Below, in pieces: positions 26,866 to 36,877 of a stretch of 64,000 nt of DNA. The notes under the pieces were generated by a model, which had not been told where the DNA came from, did no database searches, and saw only the letters and a program-made list of their open reading frames with translations. Each line of letters begins with the position of its first letter. Position 1 is the stretch's first letter. The stretch spans positions 149,690 to 213,689 of the forward strand of contig NZ_MAYT01000029.1 of the NCBI RefSeq assembly GCF_001685015.1. Direction: 5' to 3'. Origin of the DNA: Pseudobacillus wudalianchiensis (GTDB lineage: Bacteria > Bacillota > Bacilli > Bacillales > Domibacillaceae). The position numbers were made by a program, and so were the translations under genes.

Positions 26866-27795
26866 TTAAAATATACTCAATGAATATTTCTCCGAAAGCA
26901 TCTCTAATAATTTTAACCCTGCTATGCTATTTCCTTTTTCATCAAGGGCAGGCCCAAAGATACCGATGCCAAAGCGGTTAGGCACGACGCCCATAATCCC
27001 GCCCGACACACCACTTTTAGCTGGAATGCCGATTCTGACGGCGAATTCCCCGGCTGCATTGTACATCCCGCACGTCACCATAAACGTTTTGCATACTCTC
27101 ACGATGTCTCTCGGGATTAATGGCTCCTTCGTAAAAGGATCAGCCCCATCCATGGCGAACACCAGCCCAATTCTCGCTAAATCCAAACAAGTCATTTCGA
27201 TCGCACATTGTTTCGTATAAAGCTCCAAAAGTCCTTCTACCTCTTCCTCAATAATTCCATGTTCCATCATAAAGTAGCACAATGCCCGATTAAGATAGGC
27301 TGTCTTGAACTCCGAATCGGCTACCTCTTGTGAATAACCGATCTTTCGGTCACCTGCTAATTTTTGAACGAAATCCAAGATACGTTCGAGCCTATTTTCA
27401 ATTGTTTCTCCTTTGATCATGCTTGTGACAGCTAATGCCCCGGCATTAATCATCGGGTTAAGCGGCTTGGAAGGGTTGTACAGTTCCAATTTGACAATCG
27501 AATTAAACGGATCGCCGGTCGGCTCATATCCGACCTTTTCAAAAACCTGTTCTTCTCCATAATCCATGAGAGCGAGGGCGAGAGTGAGCACTTTAGAGAT
27601 ACTTTGCAGTGTAATTTTCTGATCTACGTCTCCTGCAGAAATACATCTTCCATCAGGGTGAAAAATAGCGGCTGACAAGTCGTGCGGATTTTCTTTCTTT
27701 AGCGCTGGAATGTAATCAGCTACCTTTCCTTGTGCTGTATATTTCTTTGCTTCTTTTACGAGTGCATTTAGTTTATCACTTGAATAACAAGGCAT
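26866..27795 (-). CDS. glsA: Glutaminase A
   Basis: 309 residues from the ATG at 27795, which matches the normal N terminus of Bacillus glutaminases ([19 protein letters not shown]); the 33 codons upstream have no ribosome site. It hydrolyses L-glutamine to glutamate and ammonia. Serine beta-lactamase-like fold motifs: LQSISKVL (nucleophile Ser and Lys), [52 protein letters not shown] and [14 protein letters not shown]. In B. subtilis the equivalent genes (ybgJ, ylaM) sit with glutamine carriers; here no carrier is adjacent. Confidence 0.95.
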   Translation of the reverse strand: MPCYSSDKLNALVKEAKKYTAQGKVADYIPALKKENPHDLSAAIFHPDGRCISAGDVDQKITLQSISKVLTLALALMDYGEEQVFEKVGYEPTGDPFNSIVKLELYNPSKPLNPMINAGALAVTSMIKGETIENRLERILDFVQKLAGDRKIGYSQEVADSEFKTAYLNRALCYFMMEHGIIEEEVEGLLELYTKQCAIEMTCLDLARIGLVFAMDGADPFTKEPLIPRDIVRVCKTFMVTCGMYNAAGEFAVRIGIPAKSGVSGGIMGVVPNRFGIGIFGPALDEKGNSIAGLKLLEMLSEKYSLSIF

Positions 27796-27965
27796 ATGAT
27801 CACCATCTTTTCTTCTATTTCTTAGAAACCGATCGACTATTTTATTAGTTTCAGCTAAACAAATTCCATTTATCCACATATACTTATGACTCATGCAGCT
27901 TTTTGCTCTTTTACCTCCCTTACCCTTTTATCGTTTTCCTAACAACTGAAAGTGACAGGCTTTTC

Positions 27966-28090
27966 CTGTTTATCCGGAGTGATGAACTATATACCTGGAC
28001 GGTTTCATGATTTATCTGGAATTAAGGGCAAGTTATCCGGAGTAATGCGTCCTCTATACAGGATGACGATCCGTTTATACAGAAGCACCT
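27966..28090. repeat. Six-unit degenerate ~21-bp repeat (TTTATCCGGA type)
   Basis: Units related to TTTATCCGGAGTNATG recur with their GGA/AGA core at 27976, 27997, 28018, 28039, 28061 and 28081, that is at steps of 21, 21, 21, 22 and 20 bp. The two best copies read TTTATCCGGAGTGATG and GTTATCCGGAGTAATG; the others are degenerate (TATACCTGGA, TTTATCTGGA, TATACAGGAT, TATACAGAAG). The array fills most of the gap between glsA and the end of the mtn operon. Function unknown. Confidence 0.7.
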
Positions 28091-28098
28091 CCTAAACG

Positions 28099-28133
28099 CA
28101 AAAAAAGCGAACCTGCATAGGTCCGCCTTTTTC
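28099..28133 (-). terminator. Terminator of the mtnB-mtnA operon
   Basis: Minus strand GGCGGACCT...AGGTTCGC followed by seven T, three bases beyond the mtnA stop codon. Confidence 0.85.
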
Positions 28134-28135
28134 TT

Positions 28136-29206
28136 TTATCCTTCTTTTCCCATCAATTCAGCTAAGCTCTTTTTAAAAGGAGCGTACGCAATCCCCTTTT
28201 CTGTCACAATGGCTGTAATAAGCTCATGATCAGTTACGTCAAAAGCTGGGTTGTACACTTTCACGTTTGCTGGAGCCATCGACTTTTCATACCATTGGGT
28301 GCTAACTTCTTCCGACTTTCTCAATTCAATTGGAATATCGTCACCTGATGCGCACTCTAGATCAATTGTCGACAGCGGAGCACACACGTAAAAAGGAATT
28401 CCGTAATGCTTTGCGAGTACCGCTAAGCCTGAAGTTCCAATTTTATTAGCCGTGTCCCCATTTGCCGCTACACGGTCACATCCAACCAATACAGCTTGCA
28501 CCTTGCCTTCTTTCATTACGATAGACGCCATATTATCACAAATAAGCGTGACATCAACACCCGCTTCTTGGAGTTCCCACGCAGTCAGACGCGCTCCCTG
28601 CAGAAGAGGCCTTGTCTCGTCAGCATATACGCTGAAATGATAATCCCTCTCTTGCCCTAAATAGATAGGAGCTAAAGCTGTGCCATATTTCGCTGTGGCA
28701 ATTGTGCCGGCATTGCAATGCGTCAGAAGCCCCCAGCCGGGTTTCAACAGGGAAAGCGCATGTTCCCCAATCGCCAGGCAAACTTGTTCGTCCTCTTCAC
28801 GAATCGTTTCTGCTTCTTCCTTCAGCGCTTGCTTAATCTCAGCGATACTCTTATCTGCTTCCTGTTTCAAGCGATCTTCCATTCGCTTCAATGCCCAAAA
28901 GAGATTAACAGCTGTCGGACGGGAGGACGCTAAATAGTGCTTGATTTTTTCAAATTCAACCGCTAATTCCACGTAAGTGTCCGCTTTTACCTGCTTTACA
29001 CCTAAATAAATGCCGTAAGCTGCCGCTATTCCGATAGCAGGTGCTCCTCTCACTTTTAAATGATAGATGGCATCCCACACCTCTTCTACTGTTGAAAGTT
29101 GTAAAAAAACTTTCTCATTTGGCAGCAAGGTTTGATCGAGAAGAACGAGAACGTCATTGTCATCATCGAGCCGTACTGATTGAATGGCTGCTATTGGTGT
29201 TGTCAT
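28136..29206 (-). CDS. mtnA: S-methyl-5-thioribose-1-phosphate isomerase
   Basis: 356 residues. Converts methylthioribose-1-phosphate to methylthioribulose-1-phosphate in methionine salvage. Family motifs: [33 protein letters not shown] (catalytic Cys in THCNAG), [45 protein letters not shown] (catalytic Asp) and [10 protein letters not shown]. Its start overlaps the end of mtnK by 44 bases, so translation of the pair is likely coupled. Last gene of the operon. Confidence 0.96.
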   Translation of the reverse strand: MTTPIAAIQSVRLDDDNDVLVLLDQTLLPNEKVFLQLSTVEEVWDAIYHLKVRGAPAIGIAAAYGIYLGVKQVKADTYVELAVEFEKIKHYLASSRPTAVNLFWALKRMEDRLKQEADKSIAEIKQALKEEAETIREEDEQVCLAIGEHALSLLKPGWGLLTHCNAGTIATAKYGTALAPIYLGQERDYHFSVYADETRPLLQGARLTAWELQEAGVDVTLICDNMASIVMKEGKVQAVLVGCDRVAANGDTANKIGTSGLAVLAKHYGIPFYVCAPLSTIDLECASGDDIPIELRKSEEVSTQWYEKSMAPANVKVYNPAFDVTDHELITAIVTEKGIAYAPFKKSLAELMGKEG

Positions 29207-30446
29207 CGTTGATTGCCCCTTTACTAAACTGATTCACACTGTGGCGCAGTACTTTTACAAAATCATCGCCTGTTCGAATACTTGTCCGATCCAAAATAAA
29301 CGTTTTTCCGGCTATTAAACAAATTTTTTCGGCTGCTGTTCGGTCTTTCGCATCGGAAATCGATGTCAAATCCTTCACATGGGCAATGCCGATCACTCTG
29401 CGGCACAATTCTAATCCGGTAACAGCCGCTGTATCTTCAAGAATAGAATCTAAATACCACTCTTTAAATTTCGGAAGAGTGGCTGTCTGTTCTGCTGCCG
29501 TCTCATTCCATAACTGTAGAAACTTCTCCGAAAACAGTTCAACCACTTGAACGATGGTCTCTTCTAAATATGGCAGATAATCTGCTCTTGCTTCTGTTTC
29601 TTCTATTGTATAATGAGCATGAACATAAGCAAAGATCAGATTTGCCACTACATTCCCGATATCATAGCCAGCTGGTCCATAAAAGGCGAACTCAGGGTCG
29701 ATGATTTTAGTTGAATCTTCTTTTATAAAAATCGAACCGGTATGAAGATCGCCATGAAGTAAAGACTGGGCCTTCGTCATAAAATCAAATTTCAGCTTTG
29801 CTGTTTCCAGCTTAAGCTTTTCATCATTCCAAATTACTTCACGCGCAAACTCTTTCGTTCCTTCAAATACATCGTTTTGCTCGCAATCATAAAATGGCTC
29901 TGTATAAACTAAATCTTCAGTGATTTCACAAAGCTCCGGGTTCGTAAATTGCTGGACCCGCTCCTTCTTCTCTTTATGCCCCATGACAACATCTGACGTA
30001 AGCAGCAAAGTACGAGCAAGAAAGGTCGTAATATGATCAGCAAATAACGGGAATTTTTTATAGTTTAAGAGAGCCGAACGCATAATTTCATGGTCAGATA
30101 AATCATCCATGACACAGCAGTTCATCACTGGATCATAAGCATACACTTTTGGCACAAAGCCAGGAGCCAGTTCACCTTGTAATTCTAATATTTCACTTTC
30201 AATTCGATTGCGGTCTGGAGACACCTTAAACGCATCTGAAATACGGGCTACAGGTCCTGCCTGCTTAATAATAATGGACTCGCCGCTTTTGCGATCAACG
30301 ACTTTAAATACATAATTTAAATTTCCATCCCCGATTTCACGGCATTCCAAATCAGCATCATCATTAAAAACACTCAATCTGTTCTGCACATACTCCACGA
30401 CATCCGCTTCATTCATCGTAAAATAAGCTGAAGTAAAATCTTTCAA
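29163..30446 (-). CDS. mtnK: S-methyl-5-thioribose kinase
   Basis: 427 residues from a TTG at 30446 that follows GGAGGGG by six bases; an in-frame ATG at 30461 overlaps the stop of the permease gene (TAATG) but sits on top of this ribosome site, and the TTG start aligns best with the known length of MtnK N termini. The aminoglycoside-kinase-like fold shows [13 protein letters not shown] (nucleotide loop), [13 protein letters not shown] (catalytic Asp) and [18 protein letters not shown]. It phosphorylates methylthioribose, here presumably imported by the ABC transporter encoded just upstream. Confidence 0.94.
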   Translation of the reverse strand: MKDFTSAYFTMNEADVVEYVQNRLSVFNDDADLECREIGDGNLNYVFKVVDRKSGESIIIKQAGPVARISDAFKVSPDRNRIESEILELQGELAPGFVPKVYAYDPVMNCCVMDDLSDHEIMRSALLNYKKFPLFADHITTFLARTLLLTSDVVMGHKEKKERVQQFTNPELCEITEDLVYTEPFYDCEQNDVFEGTKEFAREVIWNDEKLKLETAKLKFDFMTKAQSLLHGDLHTGSIFIKEDSTKIIDPEFAFYGPAGYDIGNVVANLIFAYVHAHYTIEETEARADYLPYLEETIVQVVELFSEKFLQLWNETAAEQTATLPKFKEWYLDSILEDTAAVTGLELCRRVIGIAHVKDLTSISDAKDRTAAEKICLIAGKTFILDRTSIRTGDDFVKVLRHSVNQFSKGAINDDNTNSSHSISTAR

Positions 30447-30460
30447 GTGAGTCCCCTCCA

Positions 30461-31465
30461 TTATTTTTGCTTATAATAAGTCAACCCAAGGGCAAAGGCT
30501 AAAACGGCTCCTTTCACGATGTCCATTGCATAGTAAGGAACAGACATCATCACAAGACCGTTTTGTAAAATTCCGATCAATACAGCTCCAATAAACGTGC
30601 CGACCGCATTTGGCTTGCCTGCTCCAAAGACCGCGAATCCGATAAAAGCAGCAGCTACAGCGTCCATTAAGTAGGGAGCCCCTGCATTGATTTCTGCCGT
30701 CATTAACCTCGCAGCAAGCACCGTTCCTCCGATCGCTGCACAAACAGCTGAAAGCAAATAAGCGATCATTTTGTACTTATTAACAGAAATTCCAGATAAC
30801 CTAGCCGCTTCCTGATTGCCGCCAATGATATACATGTATCTTCCATGCTTTGTATAAGATAAGAAGATATGGACAAGGATAACCGCCACGACCATGACGA
30901 TAATGATCCAAGGCACCTGGCCGATTTTTTCAAATACCGGGCTAATCGTTCCCATTGCGAAGGTGCCATCTGGCATAACCATGTTTTGTGTGATCGTAGC
31001 TCCTTTTGTATAAGTAAGAGCAACTCCTTGAATAATGAACATCATTGCTAAAGTGGTAAGCATATCTGGAATTTTAAACTTCACAATTAACAAAGAGTTC
31101 ACTGCCCCCACAACGAGTGCAGCAGCTAATGCAGCAGCTAATGCCACAACGATATTCTGGGAATACCAAACGAACATCGAAATGACAATCGCATTTGCCA
31201 AAGAAGCAGTCGAGCCGACAGAAAGATCAAATCCATTGATAGATAGAGAGATGGTCACGCCAATCGCAATGATCGTCACAATCGAAATCGACCGCAAAAT
31301 GTTGATGATATTTTCCCCTTCGATAAAGGCTGGATTGGCCCATGTAAAAACAGTGATCAAAATCCCGATTGTTACAATGGTGCCGTACTTATATAACCAG
31401 TCAAACAGCTGAAAAGGCTTTTTCACAGGCTGCTTGTTCACTACGATAGTCTGTTCTGTAGCCAT
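30461..31465 (-). CDS. Ribose-type ABC permease, probable methylthioribose importer
   Basis: 334 residues, about 8-10 membrane helices, of the RbsC/BPD_transp_2 family (TIAIGVTISLSINGFDLSVGSTASLANAI; GGNQEAARLSGISVNKYKMIAYLLSAVCAAIGGTVLAARL, the cytoplasmic coupling region). AGGAGGAAG precedes the ATG, which abuts the stop codon of the ATPase gene (TAA ATG). Being inside an mtn operon under a SAM riboswitch, the substrate is most likely methylthioribose (inference). Confidence 0.88.
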   Translation of the reverse strand: MATEQTIVVNKQPVKKPFQLFDWLYKYGTIVTIGILITVFTWANPAFIEGENIINILRSISIVTIIAIGVTISLSINGFDLSVGSTASLANAIVISMFVWYSQNIVVALAAALAAALVVGAVNSLLIVKFKIPDMLTTLAMMFIIQGVALTYTKGATITQNMVMPDGTFAMGTISPVFEKIGQVPWIIIVMVVAVILVHIFLSYTKHGRYMYIIGGNQEAARLSGISVNKYKMIAYLLSAVCAAIGGTVLAARLMTAEINAGAPYLMDAVAAAFIGFAVFGAGKPNAVGTFIGAVLIGILQNGLVMMSVPYYAMDIVKGAVLAFALGLTYYKQK

Positions 31466-32959
31466 TTATCTTCCTCCTGTTGAGTAATATAAAATTTCGG
31501 CTTCGTTCGTAGAACCCGTTTCCATCTCTTTCACTACCTCGCCGTCATACACTACATAGACGCGATTGGTCATGCCTAAAATATCGGCTAGCTCACTCGA
31601 AGCATAGATGACGCCTTTTCCTTGCTTAGCAAGCTCCGTGATTAAGCCAAAAATCTCTCGCTTCGCTCCAACGTCCACCCCTTTTGTCGGCTCATCAAAA
31701 ATATAAATATCGGCTTCTCCCATTAACCATTTGCCGATGACAACCTTTTGCTGGTTTCCACCCGATAAATTGGCCACTTTTGTTTCTGTAGATGGGGTCA
31801 CGATCCCAAGCCTCTGCACCATGTTCTCTGCTTCTCTTTTCTCTTTCTTAAAATCAATTAAGCTGAAAAACTTTGAAAATCGTTTCATATTCGAAACGGT
31901 TAAATTGGTCGTCACCGATTCAGAAACGACCATGCCCCCTTTTCTTCTTTCTTCCGGAACGAGGACAATTCCGTTCCGCACAGCATCAGACGGAGAAGCG
32001 ATGTTCACCTTTTTTCCATGAACGATCATCTCACCGGCTGTTTGCGGAGAAGCACCGAACAGCGTCTGGCAAATTTCTGTTTTCCCCGCACCGACGAGAC
32101 CGGCGATTCCCACGATTTCCCCTTTTTTTACTTGTATGTTCAAATTTTTTACGATTCCCGCATCCGACAGGCCCTTTACCTCAAGAACCGTGCCTCCGAT
32201 CGAAGCTTGATGAGGGGGGTATTGTTCGTCTAATGTTTTTCCAAGCATTTGGGTAATGACGTCATTAGGAGAAGTACATGATGTCTCTTCTTTCATGACT
32301 AACTCACCGTTTCTCATCACCGTGATCTCTTCGCAAATAGCAAACAGCTCCGGCAATCGGTGAGAGATAAAAATAACGGCTACTTCCTTTTCTTTTAGCA
32401 GACGGATGAGCCGAAACAGCTCTTCTGTTTCCGTCTGGCTTAATGGCGCTGTCGGCTCATCCAATATTAAACATTTACATTGATCAGAAATCGCTCTGGC
32501 GATTAACACCATTTGCTTTTCTGCCAGGGTCAGTTCATCCACCCGCTTGTGGGTCGAAATAGCCACATGCAAACTCGCTAGAATATCCGCCGCCTGCCGG
32601 TGAAGCGATTTCCAATTGACCAGCTGCTTCTTCCCCATGCCGTGAATCATTTTCTCGAGCATAATATTTTCACCAACGGTTAAGTAAGGAATAAGAGCCG
32701 TATCCACTTCTTGATACACCATTTGAATCCCTAATTGCTTCGCCTCTTTCGGAGAACGGATAGCCGCTTCCTTCCCATGAAAATAAATGTCCCCTCGATA
32801 ATGATCATAAGCTCCGGATAGCACTTTCATTAATGTGGATTTTCCCGCTCCATTGGCACCAATCAGAGCATGGATTTTTCCCTTCTCCACATGAAAATTC
32901 ACATTCTTTAAAGCCGCCACCCCTGGGAAATCAATCGATATGTTTCTCATTTCAAGCAT
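31466..32959 (-). CDS. Ribose-type ABC ATPase with two nucleotide-binding domains
   Basis: 497 residues from the ATG at 32959 (AGAAGGGA upstream); the open frame extends 39 codons upstream over the hairpin at 33000-33040 and is not used. Two ABC modules: the first has GANGAGKST (Walker A), LTLAEKQMVLIARAI (signature) and LILDEPTA; the second has GLVGAGKTE, LSGGNQQKVVIGKWL and YIFDEPTKGVDVG. RbsA/MglA class. Powers the importer formed with the permease and lipoprotein genes on either side. Confidence 0.9.
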   Translation of the reverse strand: MLEMRNISIDFPGVAALKNVNFHVEKGKIHALIGANGAGKSTLMKVLSGAYDHYRGDIYFHGKEAAIRSPKEAKQLGIQMVYQEVDTALIPYLTVGENIMLEKMIHGMGKKQLVNWKSLHRQAADILASLHVAISTHKRVDELTLAEKQMVLIARAISDQCKCLILDEPTAPLSQTETEELFRLIRLLKEKEVAVIFISHRLPELFAICEEITVMRNGELVMKEETSCTSPNDVITQMLGKTLDEQYPPHQASIGGTVLEVKGLSDAGIVKNLNIQVKKGEIVGIAGLVGAGKTEICQTLFGASPQTAGEMIVHGKKVNIASPSDAVRNGIVLVPEERRKGGMVVSESVTTNLTVSNMKRFSKFFSLIDFKKEKREAENMVQRLGIVTPSTETKVANLSGGNQQKVVIGKWLMGEADIYIFDEPTKGVDVGAKREIFGLITELAKQGKGVIYASSELADILGMTNRVYVVYDGEVVKEMETGSTNEAEILYYSTGGR

Positions 32960-32999
32960 CGTACTCGTTCCCTTCTCATAAAATGGGTATGGCCATGAA

Positions 33000-33040
33000 G
33001 AAAAACGGAAGCATCCGCTAGAAATCAAGCGAATGCTCTC
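33000..33040 (-). terminator. Intra-operon attenuating hairpin after the binding-protein gene
   Basis: On the minus strand AGCATTCGCT...AGCGGATGCT is followed by CCGTTTTTC. It lies directly after the solute-binding-protein stop and before the ATPase start, a common way to make more binding protein than transporter core. Confidence 0.65.
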
Positions 33041-33045
33041 TCTTC

Positions 33046-34152
33046 TTAATAGTGTTCTTTCAACGTTTTCATCCAATCTTCTTCAAACTCAGCTGATTTT
33101 CCCCAGTTAGGCACGACGCTCTTTAAGCTCTCCATATTCACTGGATCTTTAGATGAAGACAATTCCTTTTGCGAGATTAAGCTTGCATCTAATGCATATT
33201 CTTGCGGTGTGTCTTCTCCCGCCAATTTCTTTGCTAAAATTCTCATATCAATCTTTCCGATTAGTGACGGGTCAACTGCTGCTGTGTACTTCCATGAGCT
33301 GCCTTTTTCCTGCATTAATTGTAAATCTGCATTCGATACGTCAATTCCGTAAATTTTCACTTCATCACGGCCTGCTTCTTTAATCGCACGAGCTGCTCCG
33401 ATAGCAAAGGCATCCCATGTTGCATAAATCGCATCTAGCTTGCCTTTCGGATATTTTTTCAACATCGCCTGAACCGCGTTTTGTGTTTGAACGGACGTAT
33501 CAGCAGCGGCCACACCAAATCGTTCCACTTCTTTGATGCCCGGATTGTTCTTTAATGTTTCCTCATATACCGCATTACGGCGAACCATTGGCGGGAACCC
33601 ATCTACCCAAAGGTAAGCAATGTTGGCTTTCCCGTTAAAATCCTTCACTAATTGATCTAAGCTCAAGGTAGCCAATGCTTTATCATCTTGAGATGTTAAG
33701 GTTACACCATCCACTTGTTTTAAATCCTCAACCGAGTCAAACGTAACAACACTCTTATCTTTTTCTCTCAATTTTTTTACCGCATCAACAGTTGCAGCAT
33801 CGTCCCCATGAGAGATAATCACTCCGTCATAATCTTGGTTAGCAGCTTGTTCGATGGCATCGTGAAATTTAGCCGTATCGCCGTTCGCTGTAAAGATATC
33901 CACCTTGAACCCAAGATCTTCGCCCTCTTTTTTCGCACCCGCTAAAAATTGAGCTGTATGATCATCACCGCCAATTTTCCGGATGACTTTTACTTTCACT
34001 TCTTCTCCGTTTGCGAATCGTTCAGGCACATTTTCAATTTTCCCTGGTTTCTTTTCATCTGAGGAAGCCGTTTTTTCGCCTGTTGAGCACCCCGTCAGCA
34101 ACAATGTTAAAGCTAAACCTGATACCGCTAACTTTTTAGCTATCTTTATCAT
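33046..34152 (-). CDS. Solute-binding lipoprotein of the probable methylthioribose ABC importer
   Basis: 368 residues. Signal peptide with lipobox LLLTGC (lipidated C22) and a periplasmic-binding-protein type 1 domain of the ribose-binding kind: AQFLAGAKKEGEDLGFKVDIF, YDGVIISHGDD, AIYATWDAFAIGAARAIKEAGRDEVKIYGIDVSN. AGGGGGATTTTTAAG precedes the ATG. Position between mtnB/VOC and mtnK supports methylthioribose as ligand, though ribose-like sugars are possible from sequence alone. Confidence 0.9.
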   Translation of the reverse strand: MIKIAKKLAVSGLALTLLLTGCSTGEKTASSDEKKPGKIENVPERFANGEEVKVKVIRKIGGDDHTAQFLAGAKKEGEDLGFKVDIFTANGDTAKFHDAIEQAANQDYDGVIISHGDDAATVDAVKKLREKDKSVVTFDSVEDLKQVDGVTLTSQDDKALATLSLDQLVKDFNGKANIAYLWVDGFPPMVRRNAVYEETLKNNPGIKEVERFGVAAADTSVQTQNAVQAMLKKYPKGKLDAIYATWDAFAIGAARAIKEAGRDEVKIYGIDVSNADLQLMQEKGSSWKYTAAVDPSLIGKIDMRILAKKLAGEDTPQEYALDASLISQKELSSSKDPVNMESLKSVVPNWGKSAEFEEDWMKTLKEHY

Positions 34153-34182
34153 CTTAAAAATCCCCCTATTACTTTCTGTAAA

Positions 34183-34581
34183 TTAATTAGTTTCAAACAA
34201 TTCGAGCCATTCGCCATCCGGTCCTTCAAAGAACATGTAACGAGAGCCGTTTGGCAGCGTTGTAATTTCTTTATCAATGAAACGGACACCAGCCTCTTTC
34301 AACCTTGTAATCTCACTTTCAATGCCCTCCACTTTTAAAGCAAGGTGATGAACTTTCCCTTCCACAGGCAGTGAATCATTATAGCCTTCCAACAGTTCGA
34401 TCTGGGTTCCTTCTTTATCTTCTGTTCCAATAAAAGCTATTTTGATTTGGCCGTTCGGATGATCCAAGCGGCCCAAAAGCTGGAAGCCGATAATGTCTGT
34501 GTAAAATGAAATGGACTTTTCTAAGTTCTTCACCATGATTCCGACATGTTCAATTCTTTTAATCAATTTGTCCCCCGCCAT
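34183..34581 (-). CDS. VOC-family (glyoxalase fold) protein of the mtn operon
   Basis: 132 residues from the ATG at 34581; a TTG five codons later has a better ribosome site (GGGGGAC) and may be the true start. Paired beta-alpha-beta-beta-beta modules: IKRIEHVGIMVKNLEKSISFYTDIIGFQLLGR and VHHLALKVEGIESEITRLKEAGV...FFEGPDGEWLELFE. The metal ligand pattern (H in EHVGI, E in QIELLE, H in HHLAL, E in WLELFE) is intact. Not part of the textbook methionine salvage pathway; an epimerase, dioxygenase or detoxifying role towards a reactive intermediate is inference. Confidence 0.8.
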   Translation of the reverse strand: MAGDKLIKRIEHVGIMVKNLEKSISFYTDIIGFQLLGRLDHPNGQIKIAFIGTEDKEGTQIELLEGYNDSLPVEGKVHHLALKVEGIESEITRLKEAGVRFIDKEITTLPNGSRYMFFEGPDGEWLELFETN

Positions 34582-34597
34582 TTCTTTATGTCTACTA

Positions 34598-35236
34598 TTA
34601 TTTCTGCCTAATGACTTGTAAATTTGCCTTTGCCTGCAGAAGCGCCAGCTCGTATTGAAACAAGAACTCACATGCTTCAAGTACTTTTTTAGCCTCAAAT
34701 GCGTTCTTTCCCCAAGCTGTGATTCCATGATTGCGGATGAGAACGGCTCCCTTATCTTCTTCTACAAACGGAGCTAAAGCGGCTGCTAGTTTTGGAATAT
34801 CAGCGTGATTAGGAATGATCGGGATTTCCCATTCGGCATCCTCTTCCCAGCGGCCGAATGCTTTAATCAGTTCCTGTCCTTTAAATACCACTTTTCCTTC
34901 ATCGCCATAAATTTCTGAAATCACGTTGTTCGCTACCGTATGAACGTGAAGGCTGCAGCCCGCATTCGATCTGCCATAAATTTCACAATGGAGAAGAGTC
35001 TCAGCAGAAGGCTTAACATTCGTTTCCCCTACAGAATTTCCATCCTGATCAACAAGCAAAAAATCTTCATTTGTCTTTTTTCGTTTATCTTTTCCGCTAG
35101 CCGTTACGAGAAACTGGAGCGGCTCACCCTGTACTTTAATGGCCAAGTTCCCGCTCGTTCCCATGAACCAGTCGCGTGCTGCCAGTTCCTCTTTTATATC
35201 TGCCAACTCATGAATCCGAGTCACCACTATACTCAA
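34598..35236 (-). CDS. mtnB: Methylthioribulose-1-phosphate dehydratase
   Basis: 212 residues, class II aldolase fold. Zinc ligands are visible: HVHTVANNV (two His) and [11 protein letters not shown] (His). [19 protein letters not shown] and [13 protein letters not shown] match MtnB closely. The start appears to be a TTG at 35236 after AGGATGAT. First gene after the SAM riboswitch at 35304-35405. It dehydrates methylthioribulose-1-phosphate to the diketo intermediate used by MtnW. Confidence 0.94.
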   Translation of the reverse strand: MSIVVTRIHELADIKEELAARDWFMGTSGNLAIKVQGEPLQFLVTASGKDKRKKTNEDFLLVDQDGNSVGETNVKPSAETLLHCEIYGRSNAGCSLHVHTVANNVISEIYGDEGKVVFKGQELIKAFGRWEEDAEWEIPIIPNHADIPKLAAALAPFVEEDKGAVLIRNHGITAWGKNAFEAKKVLEACEFLFQYELALLQAKANLQVIRQK

Positions 35237-35261
35237 CTCTTATCATCCTGCCTTTCTATAC

Positions 35262-35292
35262 AAAAAAACCTCTTCGATAAGAAGAGGTTTTC
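35262..35292 (-). terminator. Riboswitch-controlled terminator before mtnB
   Basis: Minus strand AACCTCTTC...GAAGAGGTT plus T run, directly after the SAM-I aptamer. The loop and upstream arm can pair with the aptamer P1 strand (CTTATC/GATAAG), forming the usual antiterminator. Confidence 0.85.
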
Positions 35293-35303
35293 GAAAAAAC
35301 AAC

Positions 35304-35405
35304 TTCTTATCTTTCAGCATGACTGCTGTGAGAATTAGCACCGTGCTTAAAAAAGTCGGTTGCCGGGCTTCATAGGGCTCATCCCTCCGCCTGCTCTTGA
35401 TAAGA
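35304..35405 (-). ncRNA. SAM-I (S-box) riboswitch aptamer of the mtnB-mtnA operon
   Basis: Minus-strand sequence carries the S-box core: CTTATCAAGAGCAGGCGGAG, GGGATGAGCCCTATGAAGCC, CGGCAACC, GCACGGTGCTAATTC and the closing TGAAAGATAAG that pairs with the 5' strand. SAM binding should favour the terminator at 35262-35292 and switch the operon off. It is nearly identical to the copy at 38211-38316. Confidence 0.95.
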
Positions 35406-35444
35406 TCTCGTTATTAAATTTATTATTCTCATGAATTTACTTGG

Positions 35445-35473
35445 ATTATGTCACGTTCATCCAAAACTGTCAA
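35445..35473 (-). promoter_or_regulatory. Promoter of the mtnB operon
   Basis: Minus strand TTGACA at 35473-35468, 17-base spacer, CATAAT at 35450-35445. The spacer shares GAACGTG with the promoter of the mtnX operon. Confidence 0.8.
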
Positions 35474-35629
35474 TATCTTTTTATTTTAAAAAAAGACTTT
35501 GGTAATAATAAATGTTGATTTACACTCTAGTCACTTTGCTTTCTGCTCCAATCAACTATTTAGAAATAATATTCATCTGTAACGGAGCTAAAAATTTAAA
35601 AAACGAAACAGCTTATGGCTTGGAGCACT

Positions 35630-36826
35630 TTATGAAGTCGTGACAATTCCCCATTGGTCAATGGCACGCTTTAAAGGTTCTGACGTTTTGGCTGCTTCGG
35701 TTAAGGAAACATTATTCACACTCGCATCAATCGCAGCTCGGAAAGCTTGGGCACCGCTGATTGGTCCATCTGGATGTCCAAAGACTCCTCCTCCTGCGTT
35801 GATGACCAAGCTCTCACTGCCAAAATCTTTTAACAATTGCGGCACCATTCCTGGATGAATCCCAGCAGAAGGCACAGAGAAAGTTTGTTCAAAACGATTT
35901 TCTTCCGTAAGCGCCTGCCCAATCGCTAATGCATCAGACGATGGGATCGCTACATTCCCGTATGGACTTGGGAATAAGGAGAAATCTCCACCGGTTAGAC
36001 GCGTTAACTTTCCAACAAGCAAGGAATACGAGTAGCCACCGCCAGGCTGTCCAGCCAGAACGCCTGATAAAGCAGAATGTGCCATAATAGGCAAAGAAAT
36101 ATTGTCATTTTCACGCAACGTTTGCAATGTGTCCAATCCATAAGCATGCACATTAAACAATAAAGCATTTGCTCCTAGTTCTTGCGCCCGCTCTGCCTTC
36201 TCCTGCAGTTCATTTGATCTCCCCGACAGATTCACTGCATATAAGGCTCGCTGACCTGTATGTTCATAATGGCGGTTAATGATTTCTCTAGCCGTTGTGA
36301 TTCTCTTTTCAAAAGGCGTTAACTCATTCTCAAAAAGAATTTCATCGTCTTTAATCAGATCAATGCCTCCTGCCAGCAGGTCTTCTAATTGAGAAGAGAA
36401 AAAAGACAAGTCTCTGCCTATCACTCCTTTGAAAATAGCCATCAATAATGGACGATCGTATAGATTTAATTTCTCTCTGACCCCCTTCACCCCAAAGCGC
36501 GGTCCAGGGAATTGGCGGAGAAGCTCAGCATCAAAGGTTAGATCGACTAACTCATGGCCTTCAAAAAAAGAAAGCTTTCCATATACGGTTGTCAAAATAG
36601 CGGGAAGATCAGCGGAAAAATTAGCGGACGGATAATGGATTTTTACTGTGTCCTTTTCCTCTCCTTTTTCTACTGACACAACTTCCCCTTTATTTTTCTG
36701 TAATTGCTGGCGCTCCAGATGTGGAATATCTGTCCAAGAACCGACCGTCAGGCCTAAAGCGTATTGTTCTGCCTTTTTTTCTTGATCGGGATGCGACGGG
36801 AACAGATAAGTAGCTGTTACACCCAT
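35630..36826 (-). CDS. mtnW: RuBisCO-like 2,3-diketo-5-methylthiopentyl-1-phosphate enolase
   Basis: 398 residues from the ATG at 36826, preceded by AGAGGAGG; the 11 extra codons upstream are not needed. RuBisCO-like fold: [10 protein letters not shown] (metal-site Lys-Asp-Asp-Glu), [50 protein letters not shown], and [25 protein letters not shown] (phosphate loop). It catalyses enolisation of the diketo intermediate in methionine salvage. Third gene of the mtnX-mtnD-mtnW operon; no terminator is evident between it and the next promoter. Confidence 0.95.
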   Translation of the reverse strand: MGVTATYLFPSHPDQEKKAEQYALGLTVGSWTDIPHLERQQLQKNKGEVVSVEKGEEKDTVKIHYPSANFSADLPAILTTVYGKLSFFEGHELVDLTFDAELLRQFPGPRFGVKGVREKLNLYDRPLLMAIFKGVIGRDLSFFSSQLEDLLAGGIDLIKDDEILFENELTPFEKRITTAREIINRHYEHTGQRALYAVNLSGRSNELQEKAERAQELGANALLFNVHAYGLDTLQTLRENDNISLPIMAHSALSGVLAGQPGGGYSYSLLVGKLTRLTGGDFSLFPSPYGNVAIPSSDALAIGQALTEENRFEQTFSVPSAGIHPGMVPQLLKDFGSESLVINAGGGVFGHPDGPISGAQAFRAAIDASVNNVSLTEAAKTSEPLKRAIDQWGIVTTS

Positions 36827-36877
36827 AAAATATCCTCCTCTGTCATTCTGTAACTTCATTCATTCCAAAACTCTCTT

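Noticed and set aside
30461-30461. ATG at 30461 as mtnK start
   Set aside because: The GGAGGGG ribosome site lies inside the first codons; the TTG at 30446 has proper spacing and fits MtnK N-terminal length.
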